Assembly: GCF_002591895.1 (NCBI RefSeq)
Contig: NZ_NISX01000011.1
Coordinates: 1 to 64,000, forward strand
Reading direction: 5' to 3'
Length of the DNA: 64,000 nt
From: Lacimicrobium alkaliphilum
GTDB taxonomy: Bacteria > Pseudomonadota > Gammaproteobacteria > Enterobacterales > Alteromonadaceae
Shown: positions 43,788 through 53,519 of the stretch, in pieces
How positions within the stretch are numbered: the stretch's first letter is position 1
Layout of the letters: every line of letters begins with the position of its first letter
The notes under the pieces: generated by a model
What the model saw: only the letters and a program-made list of their open reading frames with translations
Databases searched by the model: none
What the model was told of the DNA's origin: nothing
Program-made: the position numbers and the translations under genes

Positions 43788-45493
43788 ACCTTGGCCTCCT
43801 CCGGATAGTTTTGCGGCAGATAATCCTGTTCATAGCCCGGCACACTGTAGTCATAGGCCCAGCGATGACAGACCGGAACCGTTTCTCCCCAGTTACCATG
43901 GCCCGGCGGCGTGGTTTCCGTCTGCCATTCCAGCGTCGTGGCTTCCCAGGGGTTGGGGCCCGACTCCTTACCTTTGAAATAACTCCAGGCCAGATTAAAC
44001 AGGAACACCAGTTGCGCCAGCGCCACAAAAATCGCCGCAATGGTGATAAAGGCATTCAGGTCCTTGGCAGAGTCAGGGATGAAGTCATAATTTTCATAAG
44101 CGTAGTAGCGTCTGGGCACACCCAGCACACCCAGGTAATGCATGGGGAAAAAGATCGCATAGGTACCGAGGAAAGTAGCCCAGAAATGGAACTTACCCAT
44201 CCCCTCATGGAGCATCTTACCGCTCATTTTCGGATACCAGTGATATATCGCACCGAAGATCACCAACACCGGCGATACGCCCATTACCATATGAAAATGT
44301 GCCACCACAAAGTAGGTGTCCGATAAGGGTAAATCCACTACTACGTTGCCCAGAAACAGGCCGGTCAGCCCGCCAATGGTAAAGGTCGATACAAAGCCCA
44401 GTGCAAAAAGCATCGGCACTGACATGCGGATATTGCCCTGCCACAGGGTGAGCACCCAGTTGTACACTTTAATCGCGGTAGGCACGGCAATAATCAGCGT
44501 GGTGGTGGCAAAGAAATACCCGAAGTAGGGGTTCATGCCACTCACGTACATGTGGTGTGCCCAGACCACAAAGCTCAGAACACCGATGACCACAATGGCC
44601 CACACCATCATCCGGTAACCAAAAATATTCTTGCGCGCATGAGTGCTGATCAGATCTGAGACGATCCCAAAGGCAGGCAAAGCAACGATATACACCTCAG
44701 GATGGCCGAAAAACCAGAACAGGTGTTGGAACAGAATCGGGCTGCCGCCTTCATGGCCCATTTGCTCACCCATCGACAAAATGGCCGGCATAAAGAAACT
44801 GGTACCCAGCAGCTTGTCAAACAGCATCATAATGGCGCTGACAAACAGTGCCGGAAAAGCCAGCAGGGCCAGAATAGTAGCCATAAAGATGCCCCAGATA
44901 GTCAGCGGCATACGCATCATCGTCATGCCACGGGTACGGGCCTGCAATACCGTAGTGACGTAATTCAGCCCCCCCATGGTAGCGGCGATAATAAATATCC
45001 CCAGAGACACCAGCATCAGAATAATGCCCCAGTCAGAACCTGGGGTTCCCGGCAATATCGCCTGTGGTGGGTACAGGGTCCAGCCAGCTCCGGTTGGCCC
45101 CCCGGTGACAAAAAAGCTGGCCAGCAGCACCACTACTGCCAGCAGATAGAACCAGTAGCTGAGCATATTCACAAAGGGGAACACCATGTCTCTGGCACCC
45201 ACCATCAGCGGGATAAGATAATTACCGAACCCGCCAAGGAATATCGCCGTCAGCAGATACACCACCATAATCATGCCGTGCATGGTCACATACTGGTAAT
45301 AGGCGCTGGCATCGATAAAATCAAAACTACCGGGAAACCCCAGTTGCAATCGCATCAGGGTGGATAACACCAGGGCGACCAGGCCAACAAAAATTGCCGT
45401 CAGCGAATACTGAATGGCAATGACCTTATGATCCTGACTCCAGATATATTTGGTCCAGAAACTCTGGGGCGCATGGTGTTCCTGTGCTGTCAT
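43784..45493 (-). CDS. ctaD: Cytochrome c oxidase subunit I
   Basis: A 569-aa catalytic subunit with twelve or more helices. Metal ligands are visible: His72 (MHGM) and His401 for low-spin heme a; His264 with Tyr268 (GHPEVY) and His313/His314 (AHHM) for CuB; and His399 (AHFHM) for the high-spin heme. It reduces oxygen to water and pumps protons. It follows subunit II after 15 bp and overlaps the next gene by 4 bp. Confidence 0.95.
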   Translation of the reverse strand: MTAQEHHAPQSFWTKYIWSQDHKVIAIQYSLTAIFVGLVALVLSTLMRLQLGFPGSFDFIDASAYYQYVTMHGMIMVVYLLTAIFLGGFGNYLIPLMVGARDMVFPFVNMLSYWFYLLAVVVLLASFFVTGGPTGAGWTLYPPQAILPGTPGSDWGIILMLVSLGIFIIAATMGGLNYVTTVLQARTRGMTMMRMPLTIWGIFMATILALLAFPALFVSAIMMLFDKLLGTSFFMPAILSMGEQMGHEGGSPILFQHLFWFFGHPEVYIVALPAFGIVSDLISTHARKNIFGYRMMVWAIVVIGVLSFVVWAHHMYVSGMNPYFGYFFATTTLIIAVPTAIKVYNWVLTLWQGNIRMSVPMLFALGFVSTFTIGGLTGLFLGNVVVDLPLSDTYFVVAHFHMVMGVSPVLVIFGAIYHWYPKMSGKMLHEGMGKFHFWATFLGTYAIFFPMHYLGVLGVPRRYYAYENYDFIPDSAKDLNAFITIAAIFVALAQLVFLFNLAWSYFKGKESGPNPWEATTLEWQTETTPPGHGNWGETVPVCHRWAYDYSVPGYEQDYLPQNYPEEAKV

Positions 45494-45508
45494 TACTGTC
45501 CACTCCTA

Positions 45509-46918
45509 TTACAGACTCTTAATATATTCAATCAGAGCATTCGCCTGAGCGGTGCTTAGCTGAGAGGGCGGCATCACCGGCGGGTAACCTTCAACCATTT
45601 TGGCGTTGGGCTTAAACATGGATTCTTTAAGATAAGCGTCATTCACCGTCACCGTCTCACCGCTTGCCAGTGTCCGCTCACTGCCATATATGCCCTGCCA
45701 GCTCGGCCCCACTAAACGGCTGCCATCAATACTATGACAGGCAGTACACCCCTTACTCTGAGCCAGTTCAGCCCCGGAGGCCTTGCCAGCATCAGTGCCT
45801 TGTTGATGCTCAGGATCGGTTTCATTGCCTCGCTCCTTTATAAAGGCAATGACCGATTCCATTTCCAGTTCGCTGAGTTCAAGCTTGGGCATAATCGGTG
45901 CATAACCTTTCACTACGGAAGCATTCGGCTCCAATATCGCCTCTTTCAGATAATCATCATCGGCAACCACTTCGCTGCCATCTTTCATTACCCGGGTTGA
46001 GCCATAAAGGCCGAGCCAGGAGGGCCCGGCGGGGCTACTTTCGAAACCGTGGCAGGCCATACAACCTTTTTGCTGTGCCACCTGCATGCCTTTTTCTGCC
46101 TTAACGCTGAGTTTTTCGGACGCTTCCTTTTTCAGGCTTTGCGCAAAGGTCGGCAGGCCAGCGAGCCAGTCGTCATACTCCTGTTGTTCAACCACTTTGA
46201 TAAAAGCACGCATATTAAAATGGCCAATACCGCAGTATTCAGCACACAGCACTTCAAAATCACCGGTACGGGTGGGGGTAAACCACTGATAGGAGACTTG
46301 TCCGGGCACGGAGTCCATCTTGACGCGGAAATTCGGTACGTAGAAATTATGCAGAACGTCTTTGGAGCGCAGCAACAGCTTAACCGGCCGGTTCACTGGT
46401 AATACCAACGTGTTACTGGTCAGTAACCTGTCGTCCTGCCCGGCTCCATCCAGTGGATCGACACCAAAACCATTATCGGTACTGATATGTTCGATAGCAC
46501 TTTTACCCAGTTCACCATCTTCGCCAGGAAAGCGGAAACTCCAGGACCACTGCTGCCCCACCACTTCAACCTGATGGGCATCTTCGGGCACATTAACAAA
46601 ATCAGCATAGACAATCAGGCCAGGCGCGAGCATAGCGATAATGCCAACACTGGTGCCCAGCGTCAGCCACCATTCCAGCTTCTTGTTTTCTGGTTCATAT
46701 TGCGCTTTGCGCTCTGGCGTATGGCGGAACTTGATGACCGCATAGGCAATAAAGAAATTGACCGCAATAAATACCACCGCAGTGATCACCAGCGTGATCA
46801 GCATGGTGACATCTATGCTGCCCCAGTTTGAAGCGATAGGAGTAATATTCCAGGGGGACAGAAAATGAAACAGCACCGAGCCCAAAACCAGGATAACCAG
46901 AACAACAGCAAACGCCAT
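45509..46918 (-). CDS. coxB: Cytochrome c oxidase subunit II with two cytochrome c domains
   Basis: A 469-aa subunit. Two N-terminal helices (about 5-22 and 38-60), and perhaps a third near 85-105, anchor a periplasmic cupredoxin domain. Its CuA ligands are His190, Cys225, Glu227, Cys229, His233 and Met236. Two tandem class I cytochrome c domains follow, with CMACH (286-290, axial Met343) and CTACH (391-395, axial Met449). The two domains resemble each other closely (GPSWLGLYGS and GPSWQGIYGS), so one arose by duplication. Standard caa3 subunits carry one heme c. It is the first gene of the oxidase operon. Confidence 0.94.
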   Translation of the reverse strand: MAFAVVLVILVLGSVLFHFLSPWNITPIASNWGSIDVTMLITLVITAVVFIAVNFFIAYAVIKFRHTPERKAQYEPENKKLEWWLTLGTSVGIIAMLAPGLIVYADFVNVPEDAHQVEVVGQQWSWSFRFPGEDGELGKSAIEHISTDNGFGVDPLDGAGQDDRLLTSNTLVLPVNRPVKLLLRSKDVLHNFYVPNFRVKMDSVPGQVSYQWFTPTRTGDFEVLCAEYCGIGHFNMRAFIKVVEQQEYDDWLAGLPTFAQSLKKEASEKLSVKAEKGMQVAQQKGCMACHGFESSPAGPSWLGLYGSTRVMKDGSEVVADDDYLKEAILEPNASVVKGYAPIMPKLELSELEMESVIAFIKERGNETDPEHQQGTDAGKASGAELAQSKGCTACHSIDGSRLVGPSWQGIYGSERTLASGETVTVNDAYLKESMFKPNAKMVEGYPPVMPPSQLSTAQANALIEYIKSL

Positions 46919-47059
46919 ATCCTCAACCCTTTTTATTATTCAGTCCTGATGACTCGCTGCCGGGGCTTACCATGTGGCAGGCTTATCAACGCATCCGTTA
47001 CGTTGAAAAAAACATCAAACTGATTGTTTTTTAACCATTTGTGACAAGTGTAGGCAGGC

Positions 47060-47088
47060 TTTTAAAATTTCGCGAATATGAGTATCAA
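47060..47088 (-). promoter_or_regulatory. Candidate promoter of the oxidase operon
   Basis: Read leftward: TTGATA (47088-47083), a 17-bp spacer and TTAAAA (47065-47060), about 140 bp before the subunit II ATG. The divergent region 46919-47228 (310 bp) is AT-rich and contains no gene. Confidence 0.35.
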
Positions 47089-47228
47089 TAAAATTTACGA
47101 CATTTTCACAGCACCGGAAAACAATAGGCTGTGCGATGAACAGGTTGTCATAATTTGCTTTTTCGGCAGGGTTAGCCCTTACTTACCTGAAAAGAAATAA
47201 AAACAGTTCAGCTTCATGGAAGTGAACC

Positions 47229-50200
47229 ATGTCACAAGACAAGCGTTCGGGCTCTGCTGCTGTTCCCGCAACTAAAAGATATTGGATCTCGGCACTATTG
47301 CTGGTGCTGGGTTTCAGTGTTTTTGCCTACTACCGGTACATGGATCTGCAGGACAGAGTCATCAGTCAGGATTACTACCGGATACTTTACGAAGCCTCTA
47401 ATCACTTTAATGAGAATCTGATCAAGCTGAACAGCCTGTATCAGTACGATGCCGGTGTCAGCGCGCTGCGTTCCTTATTCCCGAGTTTCAGGCGGGAAAA
47501 AAAGCCATTAACCGAAAACACTAGCAAGCCGAATAAGTCAGAATACGTACAGCAAAAAGCTCCGGATAGCATCACCGAGTTCAGACTCAGCCACTATGAA
47601 TTGACGATCACCACCAATGAGTTTATCGACAGAATACAGGTGGAAGATATTTTGCCCTTCCCTGAGCAGGGCTTCAGTCAATACCTGTTTGCCGATTCCC
47701 AGGGCATTGTCTTAACCAGCAGCGGCGATGAGAAAAGTATCTCTGTGGTGGATCTCACCAGTATTAAGCAGGCATTGCATCAGCAGCAGACCAAGTGGCG
47801 AATGGATCAGCAAGGTACTCAGGACAGTGCCAAGCTGAGTCTGCCCAGCCTCAGCCGGCATATCGATATGACCTTGTCTCATGGTGAATACCGGGTTTTT
47901 CTCTACCCTTTCAGGCTCGAAACCGCTTTAACCGCCACGGTATCAGACCCCACAGCGTCTGCCGTTAAGGAAAACTCAGGTAAGTTGCAGAGCTTCTATC
48001 TGGTGGGATTGCTGCCAAAACACCAACTGAGTAATAAGGAAAGCGGCGGCTGGAATCTGTCGATGCTGATCATCAGCCTTGTCAGTCTGATTTTTGTCTG
48101 GCTGTTGCTGCGCCTGCTGCTGATGCCTCTGCACCATAGCATTAGCCGGCTTTACCGCTATAGTTTTTATACTGTCAGTTATACGCTGTTTATATTACTC
48201 GGCGCCTGGCTGCTGGCTTCACTGGAACACCGGCAACTGCGCCACTTTAAAGCGCAAATAGCGGCAGATTACGCGCTACAGATTTCCGGCGAACTAAAGC
48301 AGGACCTTCAACAGGTGTTTACTGAGCTGGAACAATATAAAAGCTTCTATCGCTATCTGGTCAATCACTTCCTGCCACTGGAACAGACCTTGCGGCAGGA
48401 CTGCAAAGCCAGGGAAGAGAATGAGAGGCCTGATTTCTGTGCACCCGATATTCGTGATTTAACCTTCTATGGCATTACCTCCAGCGCCCGTTGGTTGCTG
48501 CCAAAACAGCAACAGTTCCGGCCCTTTAACTACCAGAAACTCAGCCCCGACAGCAAGCTGATGGATATTTATCACCAGGACTTTGTGCACAGCCCCCATG
48601 GCGAAGATCTCAGTATGTTCCTCAAGCACCCTATCGATACAGGCATGTTTAAAAGCATCTTTACCATCAACCCGGACGCCAGATTGACCCTGCCGAGTAT
48701 CTATTTTTATGAAAATGGCGCCACCTCAATTTATGACCTGTCTCACCGGGATTATTTCAAACAAGCCCGTGACATGCGTGGTTTTAATCTGCCCAGGGCT
48801 GACGGAAGCGGCACGTTTGAACATATCTATATACAGCGCCTGCTGAATATCGACAACGGCACCCGTGGCACCACTATATCCATGCCACTTTATTCGGGTA
48901 ACGACATCAGTGATGACACAGAAAACCCGGACAGTTTTGTATTGGGTGCCGACATAATCCTGCCCTCGGTGAGTCTCAGAGCCCCCCATCAGCAGGATCT
49001 GATCTTTATGGTGGTCAACCGCAGACGCGGACAAGTGCTGTTTCACACACACAGCGATCGTTCACTGACGGAAAACATTTTCCATCTCGGTGACGAAACC
49101 TCCACTGTCGCCCGCTGGCTGAAAGCCGGCCTGGACAGCGATGGTCTGTTCAGCGAACAGATTTTCAGCGGCCATTATCATGGGCAAAGTGGACAGTTCA
49201 CCGTCCATCCGGCGCCAATAGATGAATGGGCGGTGCTGGTGTTCTACCCCGACTCGACTCTCAGGGCCCACCAGTTCACTCAGTTTCTTTTTTATGCCAT
49301 GACAATGGGTCTGATGTTGTTACTCTGCTGGCTACTCCTGTTAGTTATTCGTATCGGTAAACTATCCGCTTATCTGCAAAAACTATTGCCCAAAGGACTT
49401 CATGTCGACCATGGCTGCCTGTTTTTCTCGCTGGCCATTTATATAAGTGCGGTATTCTGGGTCGTGACCAAAGTCATGCTTTTGCCGGATATGACACTGA
49501 TGAGTCTGCTGTTAAGCCTGGTGCTCTGCTTTATCTTAATTTGTACCGCCCTGTTACTCTGGGCCCGAGCCACCAACACTGAAACAAGCAGGCGTGGCCG
49601 GTGGCTTGTGATATTGGTGCTGCTTGTATTTATTCCCGGCCAGGCTCTGTATCTGGCTCCCACCTCTTCATTGCCCGTTAAAAATCTGCTGCAGTACTAT
49701 CACAATTATCATTGTGCGGCCTGGAACCAGGAGCTTAGCGAACGTCACAAGATTGCCCTGAACAATTATCCTAATTCGGTCACCCACCAGCGTCTTGACC
49801 CACAAAGCCTGTTGCCCGTCACAGTCATGAAAAGCCAACAATGCAAAGATTTTCTGCTGTCAGTCAACACTGATGACTATCCGGCGCTGACTACCCTGTC
49901 GGGTTTCCGGTATGCCTGGCAGTGGCTCAAAAACCTGGCACAACGGCCAGACACTGAATTGTCAGCGTCGCAATTAGCCCTCCTCAGGGCGGAGATAACT
50001 CAACCCCGGGGCATCATCGCCCTGTATTTATTGCTGATGTTACTGCTGCCGGTAATCTGGGTACTGTTTCATCGCAATCTTTTGTGGCAACGGCTGGATT
50101 ATCCGCCCTCTTACCTGAGCCACCTGCGTATCTTTAACCGGCGTGATAAGAGCGCTCTGACCCCGGGCATCCATCCGGGGTTAACTATCCAGATCGCAAC

Positions 50201-51230
50201 GCCTCAGCACAACGGCATTCACCTCAGTCTGTTGCTGGGAATGACGACGCAGGAGGTGGCTGATGAGCTCATCGGCAGATTCACCGAGCTGATGTCACTC
50301 TGCCCGCAACTGATGGCCTGTCATAAACAAAATCAGAGCTTTTCCAACCTTAAAATCAATCTTAAACGGGCGGCCGACTCCGGCGCGCTGCAGGTGGAGT
50401 TATGGGATATTGAAAGCAGTCTGGAGCAGCCTCAACAGCGCCAGTGTCTGCTTGAACTGATCATGCAGCTTAAATCACTGGTACTGCTGGGCAAACTGCA
50501 TGGACTGAGGATCCTTACAGAGTTCCATACGCTTAATCGTATACGCCAGAAAAAACAAATACTGGCCGGTAGTGCCCCTTCTATCGGCGAAGTGGAATAC
50601 CTGTCCTGGGCTGAATGTCTGATGGATTTCAGGGTGTTACCGCCCAAAGGTCTGCTCAGGGCTCTGCACTACCCCACTTTAGAAAAAGAAATCGCCGCTC
50701 TGCCGGAGCTGGGAAGCTGTCTTAGTGGCGAGCAGGTTATTGCCAGTGAACACAACGCTGAGAAGGACGGATCGCCGGAGCAGACCATCAAACTGCTGCT
50801 GATCCTCGCCGATGCACTCTATCGCTTTAAATGGGAGTCCTGCAGTAATGTTGAAAAACTGGCGCTCTATCATCTGGCCAAGGGCGATCATCTGAACCCG
50901 CTGAATAAAGAGATGATCGAACAACTGCTGCTCGATGGCCTGATCAAAATTACAGACAATGACATTCAGATTGCGAATCAGAGTTTCAGACAGTTTATTC
51001 TCAATGCCGAACCTAAAAACGCCATCGCGGAGCTTATTCATCAGAGCGAAGCCGGCACCTGGAAAAACTATCGCTTACCTATTGGTTTACTGATCATTAT
51101 CATCATAGGCGGCATGGCAATTACCTCGGGCCAGTCTATTCCTATTATTATTGCCTCGGTAGCCGGCGTGATGGGCACCCTTGCCAGCCTCGCCAACAGC
51201 GCAAATCTGCTAAGAGGGCAGATTAAATAA
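47229..51230 (+). CDS. Large membrane sensor-like protein: cache-like region plus degenerate NTPase and winged helix
   Basis: A 1333-aa protein that I cannot assign to a named family with certainty. Predicted helices lie at about 17-35, 275-299, 311-331, 686-707, 731-751, 757-778, 791-808, 928-947 and a closing pair at 1282-1321. Residues about 340-685 look like an extracytoplasmic cache-type sensor (SIYFYENGATSIYDLSHRDY, MVVNRRRGQVLFHTHSDRSL). Residues about 980-1130 resemble an AAA/STAND-like NTPase with a Walker-B-like VELWDIES, but no Walker A lysine. Residues 1205-1260 look like a winged helix (EKLALYHLAKGDHLNPLNKE). It probably senses a ligand and signals through the C-terminal part. 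It is a single gene; the PH-domain genes start 180 bp later. Confidence 0.8.
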   Translation: MSQDKRSGSAAVPATKRYWISALLLVLGFSVFAYYRYMDLQDRVISQDYYRILYEASNHFNENLIKLNSLYQYDAGVSALRSLFPSFRREKKPLTENTSKPNKSEYVQQKAPDSITEFRLSHYELTITTNEFIDRIQVEDILPFPEQGFSQYLFADSQGIVLTSSGDEKSISVVDLTSIKQALHQQQTKWRMDQQGTQDSAKLSLPSLSRHIDMTLSHGEYRVFLYPFRLETALTATVSDPTASAVKENSGKLQSFYLVGLLPKHQLSNKESGGWNLSMLIISLVSLIFVWLLLRLLLMPLHHSISRLYRYSFYTVSYTLFILLGAWLLASLEHRQLRHFKAQIAADYALQISGELKQDLQQVFTELEQYKSFYRYLVNHFLPLEQTLRQDCKAREENERPDFCAPDIRDLTFYGITSSARWLLPKQQQFRPFNYQKLSPDSKLMDIYHQDFVHSPHGEDLSMFLKHPIDTGMFKSIFTINPDARLTLPSIYFYENGATSIYDLSHRDYFKQARDMRGFNLPRADGSGTFEHIYIQRLLNIDNGTRGTTISMPLYSGNDISDDTENPDSFVLGADIILPSVSLRAPHQQDLIFMVVNRRRGQVLFHTHSDRSLTENIFHLGDETSTVARWLKAGLDSDGLFSEQIFSGHYHGQSGQFTVHPAPIDEWAVLVFYPDSTLRAHQFTQFLFYAMTMGLMLLLCWLLLLVIRIGKLSAYLQKLLPKGLHVDHGCLFFSLAIYISAVFWVVTKVMLLPDMTLMSLLLSLVLCFILICTALLLWARATNTETSRRGRWLVILVLLVFIPGQALYLAPTSSLPVKNLLQYYHNYHCAAWNQELSERHKIALNNYPNSVTHQRLDPQSLLPVTVMKSQQCKDFLLSVNTDDYPALTTLSGFRYAWQWLKNLAQRPDTELSASQLALLRAEITQPRGIIALYLLLMLLLPVIWVLFHRNLLWQRLDYPPSYLSHLRIFNRRDKSALTPGIHPGLTIQIATPQHNGIHLSLLLGMTTQEVADELIGRFTELMSLCPQLMACHKQNQSFSNLKINLKRAADSGALQVELWDIESSLEQPQQRQCLLELIMQLKSLVLLGKLHGLRILTEFHTLNRIRQKKQILAGSAPSIGEVEYLSWAECLMDFRVLPPKGLLRALHYPTLEKEIAALPELGSCLSGEQVIASEHNAEKDGSPEQTIKLLLILADALYRFKWESCSNVEKLALYHLAKGDHLNPLNKEMIEQLLLDGLIKITDNDIQIANQSFRQFILNAEPKNAIAELIHQSEAGTWKNYRLPIGLLIIIIIGGMAITSGQSIPIIIASVAGVMGTLASLANSANLLRGQIK

Positions 51231-51410
51231 ACAGGCAATACCACCATTGTTCAAAAATCCCGCGATTCGCACGCTAATTCTGCGAACGGCATTAACGCCT
51301 TCAGGTAATGATTCACCTACAAACATTTATACCCTGTAACATATCAGCCTCTTGATCCCACCCTGATAAAAATTTATAACGGTGCTGACCCAATCGAACA
51401 GGGATATCCC

Positions 51411-51947
51411 ATGCATACTGAGGAATTTGTGAATTCGCCGATCAATGAACTGCCTGATATTGAAACGCTTGAATTTACTCCCCTGCCACCGCTATACCGC
51501 AAACTAAACCTGCTGACTAATCTGTGTCTTTTTCTGTTTCTGTTACTGGCCACCGTGGCTCTTCAGTGGCAAAGCTGGATGACTCTTCCACTGGTTATTA
51601 GCGTCAATATGGATACCATTCGCTTCGGGCTGAGCCTCGCTGCGGTGGTGATTCCGGGCTATTTGTATCTGGCCGATAAACGCAAAGGTTATGCGCTGCG
51701 TCAGCACGACCTCAGTTATCGTAGCGGGCTCATTTTTATCAGTGTGACGACCCAGCCGGTGCTGCGCATTCAGCATGTGGAACTCAAACGCGGGCCGATT
51801 GAGCGCAAGGCCGGCCTGGCCAGCCTTCAGGTTTTCAGCGCCGGCGGCGCCATGCACACCTTTGCCATTCCCGGCCTGCCGCTGGCTAAAGCCAAGCAAA
51901 TACGTCGGTTTATCCTTGAGCACAAAGACATTGCCCAACATGACTGA
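51411..51947 (+). CDS. Bacterial PH-domain membrane protein (YdbS-like)
   Basis: A 178-aa protein. Two helices (about 34-50 and 64-84) precede a bPH2 domain (LRQHDLSYRSGLIFISVTTQ, VLRIQHVELKRGPIERKAGL, LQVFSAGGAMHTFAIPGLP). YdbS/YdbT pairs are common; their role at the membrane is unclear and may involve lipids or resistance to certain bacteriocins. It overlaps the next gene by 8 bp. Confidence 0.87.
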   Translation: MHTEEFVNSPINELPDIETLEFTPLPPLYRKLNLLTNLCLFLFLLLATVALQWQSWMTLPLVISVNMDTIRFGLSLAAVVIPGYLYLADKRKGYALRQHDLSYRSGLIFISVTTQPVLRIQHVELKRGPIERKAGLASLQVFSAGGAMHTFAIPGLPLAKAKQIRRFILEHKDIAQHD

Positions 51948-53496
51948 ACCCCATGACGAGCAACAACTAACAATACAGCAGAACCAATGGCAGAAACTGC
52001 CGCTGATTGCCATTGTTTACTTCAGTTTCAATCTGCTGCGCCAGATAGTCGGGCAATTTATCTACCTGATCCCGGCCTTGTTGATTGGCTACTCGACTAT
52101 CATCGAAAGCTTGCCAGAGGCTATTGCGGGAGCATTAATACTGCTGGGCGTTGTGCTTGGCAGCAGTTGGCTGAAATTTCATTTTTACCGCTTCCGGCTC
52201 AGTCACGATCATATTCAGATCCGCTCCGGAGTGCTGAGTAAAAAGCATCTGGATTTACCTTTTCACCGCATCCATAACGTGAAACTGGAACAGCCCCTGT
52301 TCTACCGGCCCGGCAACCATACCTGCGTGGTACTGGACACTGCCGGCTCAAGCAAAGATGAAGCTAAGATCTTTGCCCTGCCCATGCAACAGGCCTTATC
52401 TCTCAAATCAGCCATTGTCCACTTTGCCAGCCAACCCGCAGCCAGCAATGGCGCGCCAGAGAACGAGGCCGCCGATCCGTCAGTGCCTGTAACTGAACCA
52501 CAGGAAGTGGAGCTGAATCGCCGCTCACTCTCAGATTTGGTGATCCACGGGGTAACCAGTAACCGCATCTGGATCTTTTTAGGCGGTCTGGCTCCCTTCT
52601 TTGACAATATATTTGAATGGTTGAGCGAACTGTTACTTTCCTCAGGCATGGATCTCAAAGCCTTGCTGGATCCTTCGCAACAATCACTATGGCAATACAG
52701 TATGACCCTGCTTACCCTGGTTTTCATGGCCATGTTATTGCTTACTATATTCTCTGTACTTGGCGCCATTATTAATTTTTATGGTTATCGACTCAGTCGC
52801 CTGAATGACAGATATATCCGTCGCAGTGGCCTGTTTACCCGCCATGAAGTGTCCATGCGCCGCTCCCGTCTGCAAATGCTGGTGCGCAGACAGGACTGGC
52901 TGGACCGCCTGATTGGCCGCATTAATCTTAAGCTGGAGCAGTTCAATGCCAATATTGAGCATGGCCAGATGATGATGCTGAATAACAAGATCATTGTCCC
53001 TTCCATCAAAGCCGATGAATGTGACGCTCTGCTTCAAGACATCTACCCTGAAAACCGGCTCAGCGAGATTGATTATCAGCCTGTTGACCGGCGGTTTTTG
53101 TGGCGGCATTGTCTGTTTGCGCTGTTGTTACACGCCGGCATCGCCCTGCTGCTGGCCCCTGAGGCCATGGCAACGCTTATCACCGGGTTAAGCCTGTTGC
53201 TGGTCAGCACGTTGATATACCTGCGCTGGAAACGCTGGGGCTTTGCCATCGACAATAACTTTATTTATATCCGCAAGGGTTTGTTTGGCGTGGATTATTA
53301 CAGTTTTGCCCTGAGCAAAATCCAGCAGACCCGATTCGCACAGAGTATCTGGATGAAGCCCTATAACCTCTGTTCTGTGACCCTGATACTGGCCTGTGGC
53401 GGCCAGAGCATTCCCTTTATCCGCTGCCAGCAGGGTCGCCAGATTATCAATATCGGGCTATTCGAGGTGGAGGCCCATAAAGCCTCCTGGATGTAA
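51940..53496 (+). CDS. Bacterial PH-domain membrane protein (YdbT-like)
   Basis: A protein of about 518 aa with three bPH2 domains and paired helices before each. The repeating feature is a strand pattern such as HIQIRSGVLSKKHLDLPFHR, DRYIRRSGLFTRHEVSMRRS and NFIYIRKGLFGVDYYSFALS. An acidic linker sits near residue 175. The start was placed at the ATG at 51940, overlapping the upstream stop by 8 bp; the frame to 51775 is a shadow of the upstream gene. It pairs with the YdbS-like protein. Confidence 0.88.
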   Translation: MTEPHDEQQLTIQQNQWQKLPLIAIVYFSFNLLRQIVGQFIYLIPALLIGYSTIIESLPEAIAGALILLGVVLGSSWLKFHFYRFRLSHDHIQIRSGVLSKKHLDLPFHRIHNVKLEQPLFYRPGNHTCVVLDTAGSSKDEAKIFALPMQQALSLKSAIVHFASQPAASNGAPENEAADPSVPVTEPQEVELNRRSLSDLVIHGVTSNRIWIFLGGLAPFFDNIFEWLSELLLSSGMDLKALLDPSQQSLWQYSMTLLTLVFMAMLLLTIFSVLGAIINFYGYRLSRLNDRYIRRSGLFTRHEVSMRRSRLQMLVRRQDWLDRLIGRINLKLEQFNANIEHGQMMMLNNKIIVPSIKADECDALLQDIYPENRLSEIDYQPVDRRFLWRHCLFALLLHAGIALLLAPEAMATLITGLSLLLVSTLIYLRWKRWGFAIDNNFIYIRKGLFGVDYYSFALSKIQQTRFAQSIWMKPYNLCSVTLILACGGQSIPFIRCQQGRQIINIGLFEVEAHKASWM

Positions 53497-53519
53497 AACG
53501 AACCCGCATAAAGTCGCAG

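Noticed and set aside
44702-45367. 221-codon frame antisense to oxidase subunit I
   Set aside because: It lies entirely inside a conserved gene on the other strand and is rich in His, Gln and Arg, as expected of a shadow frame.
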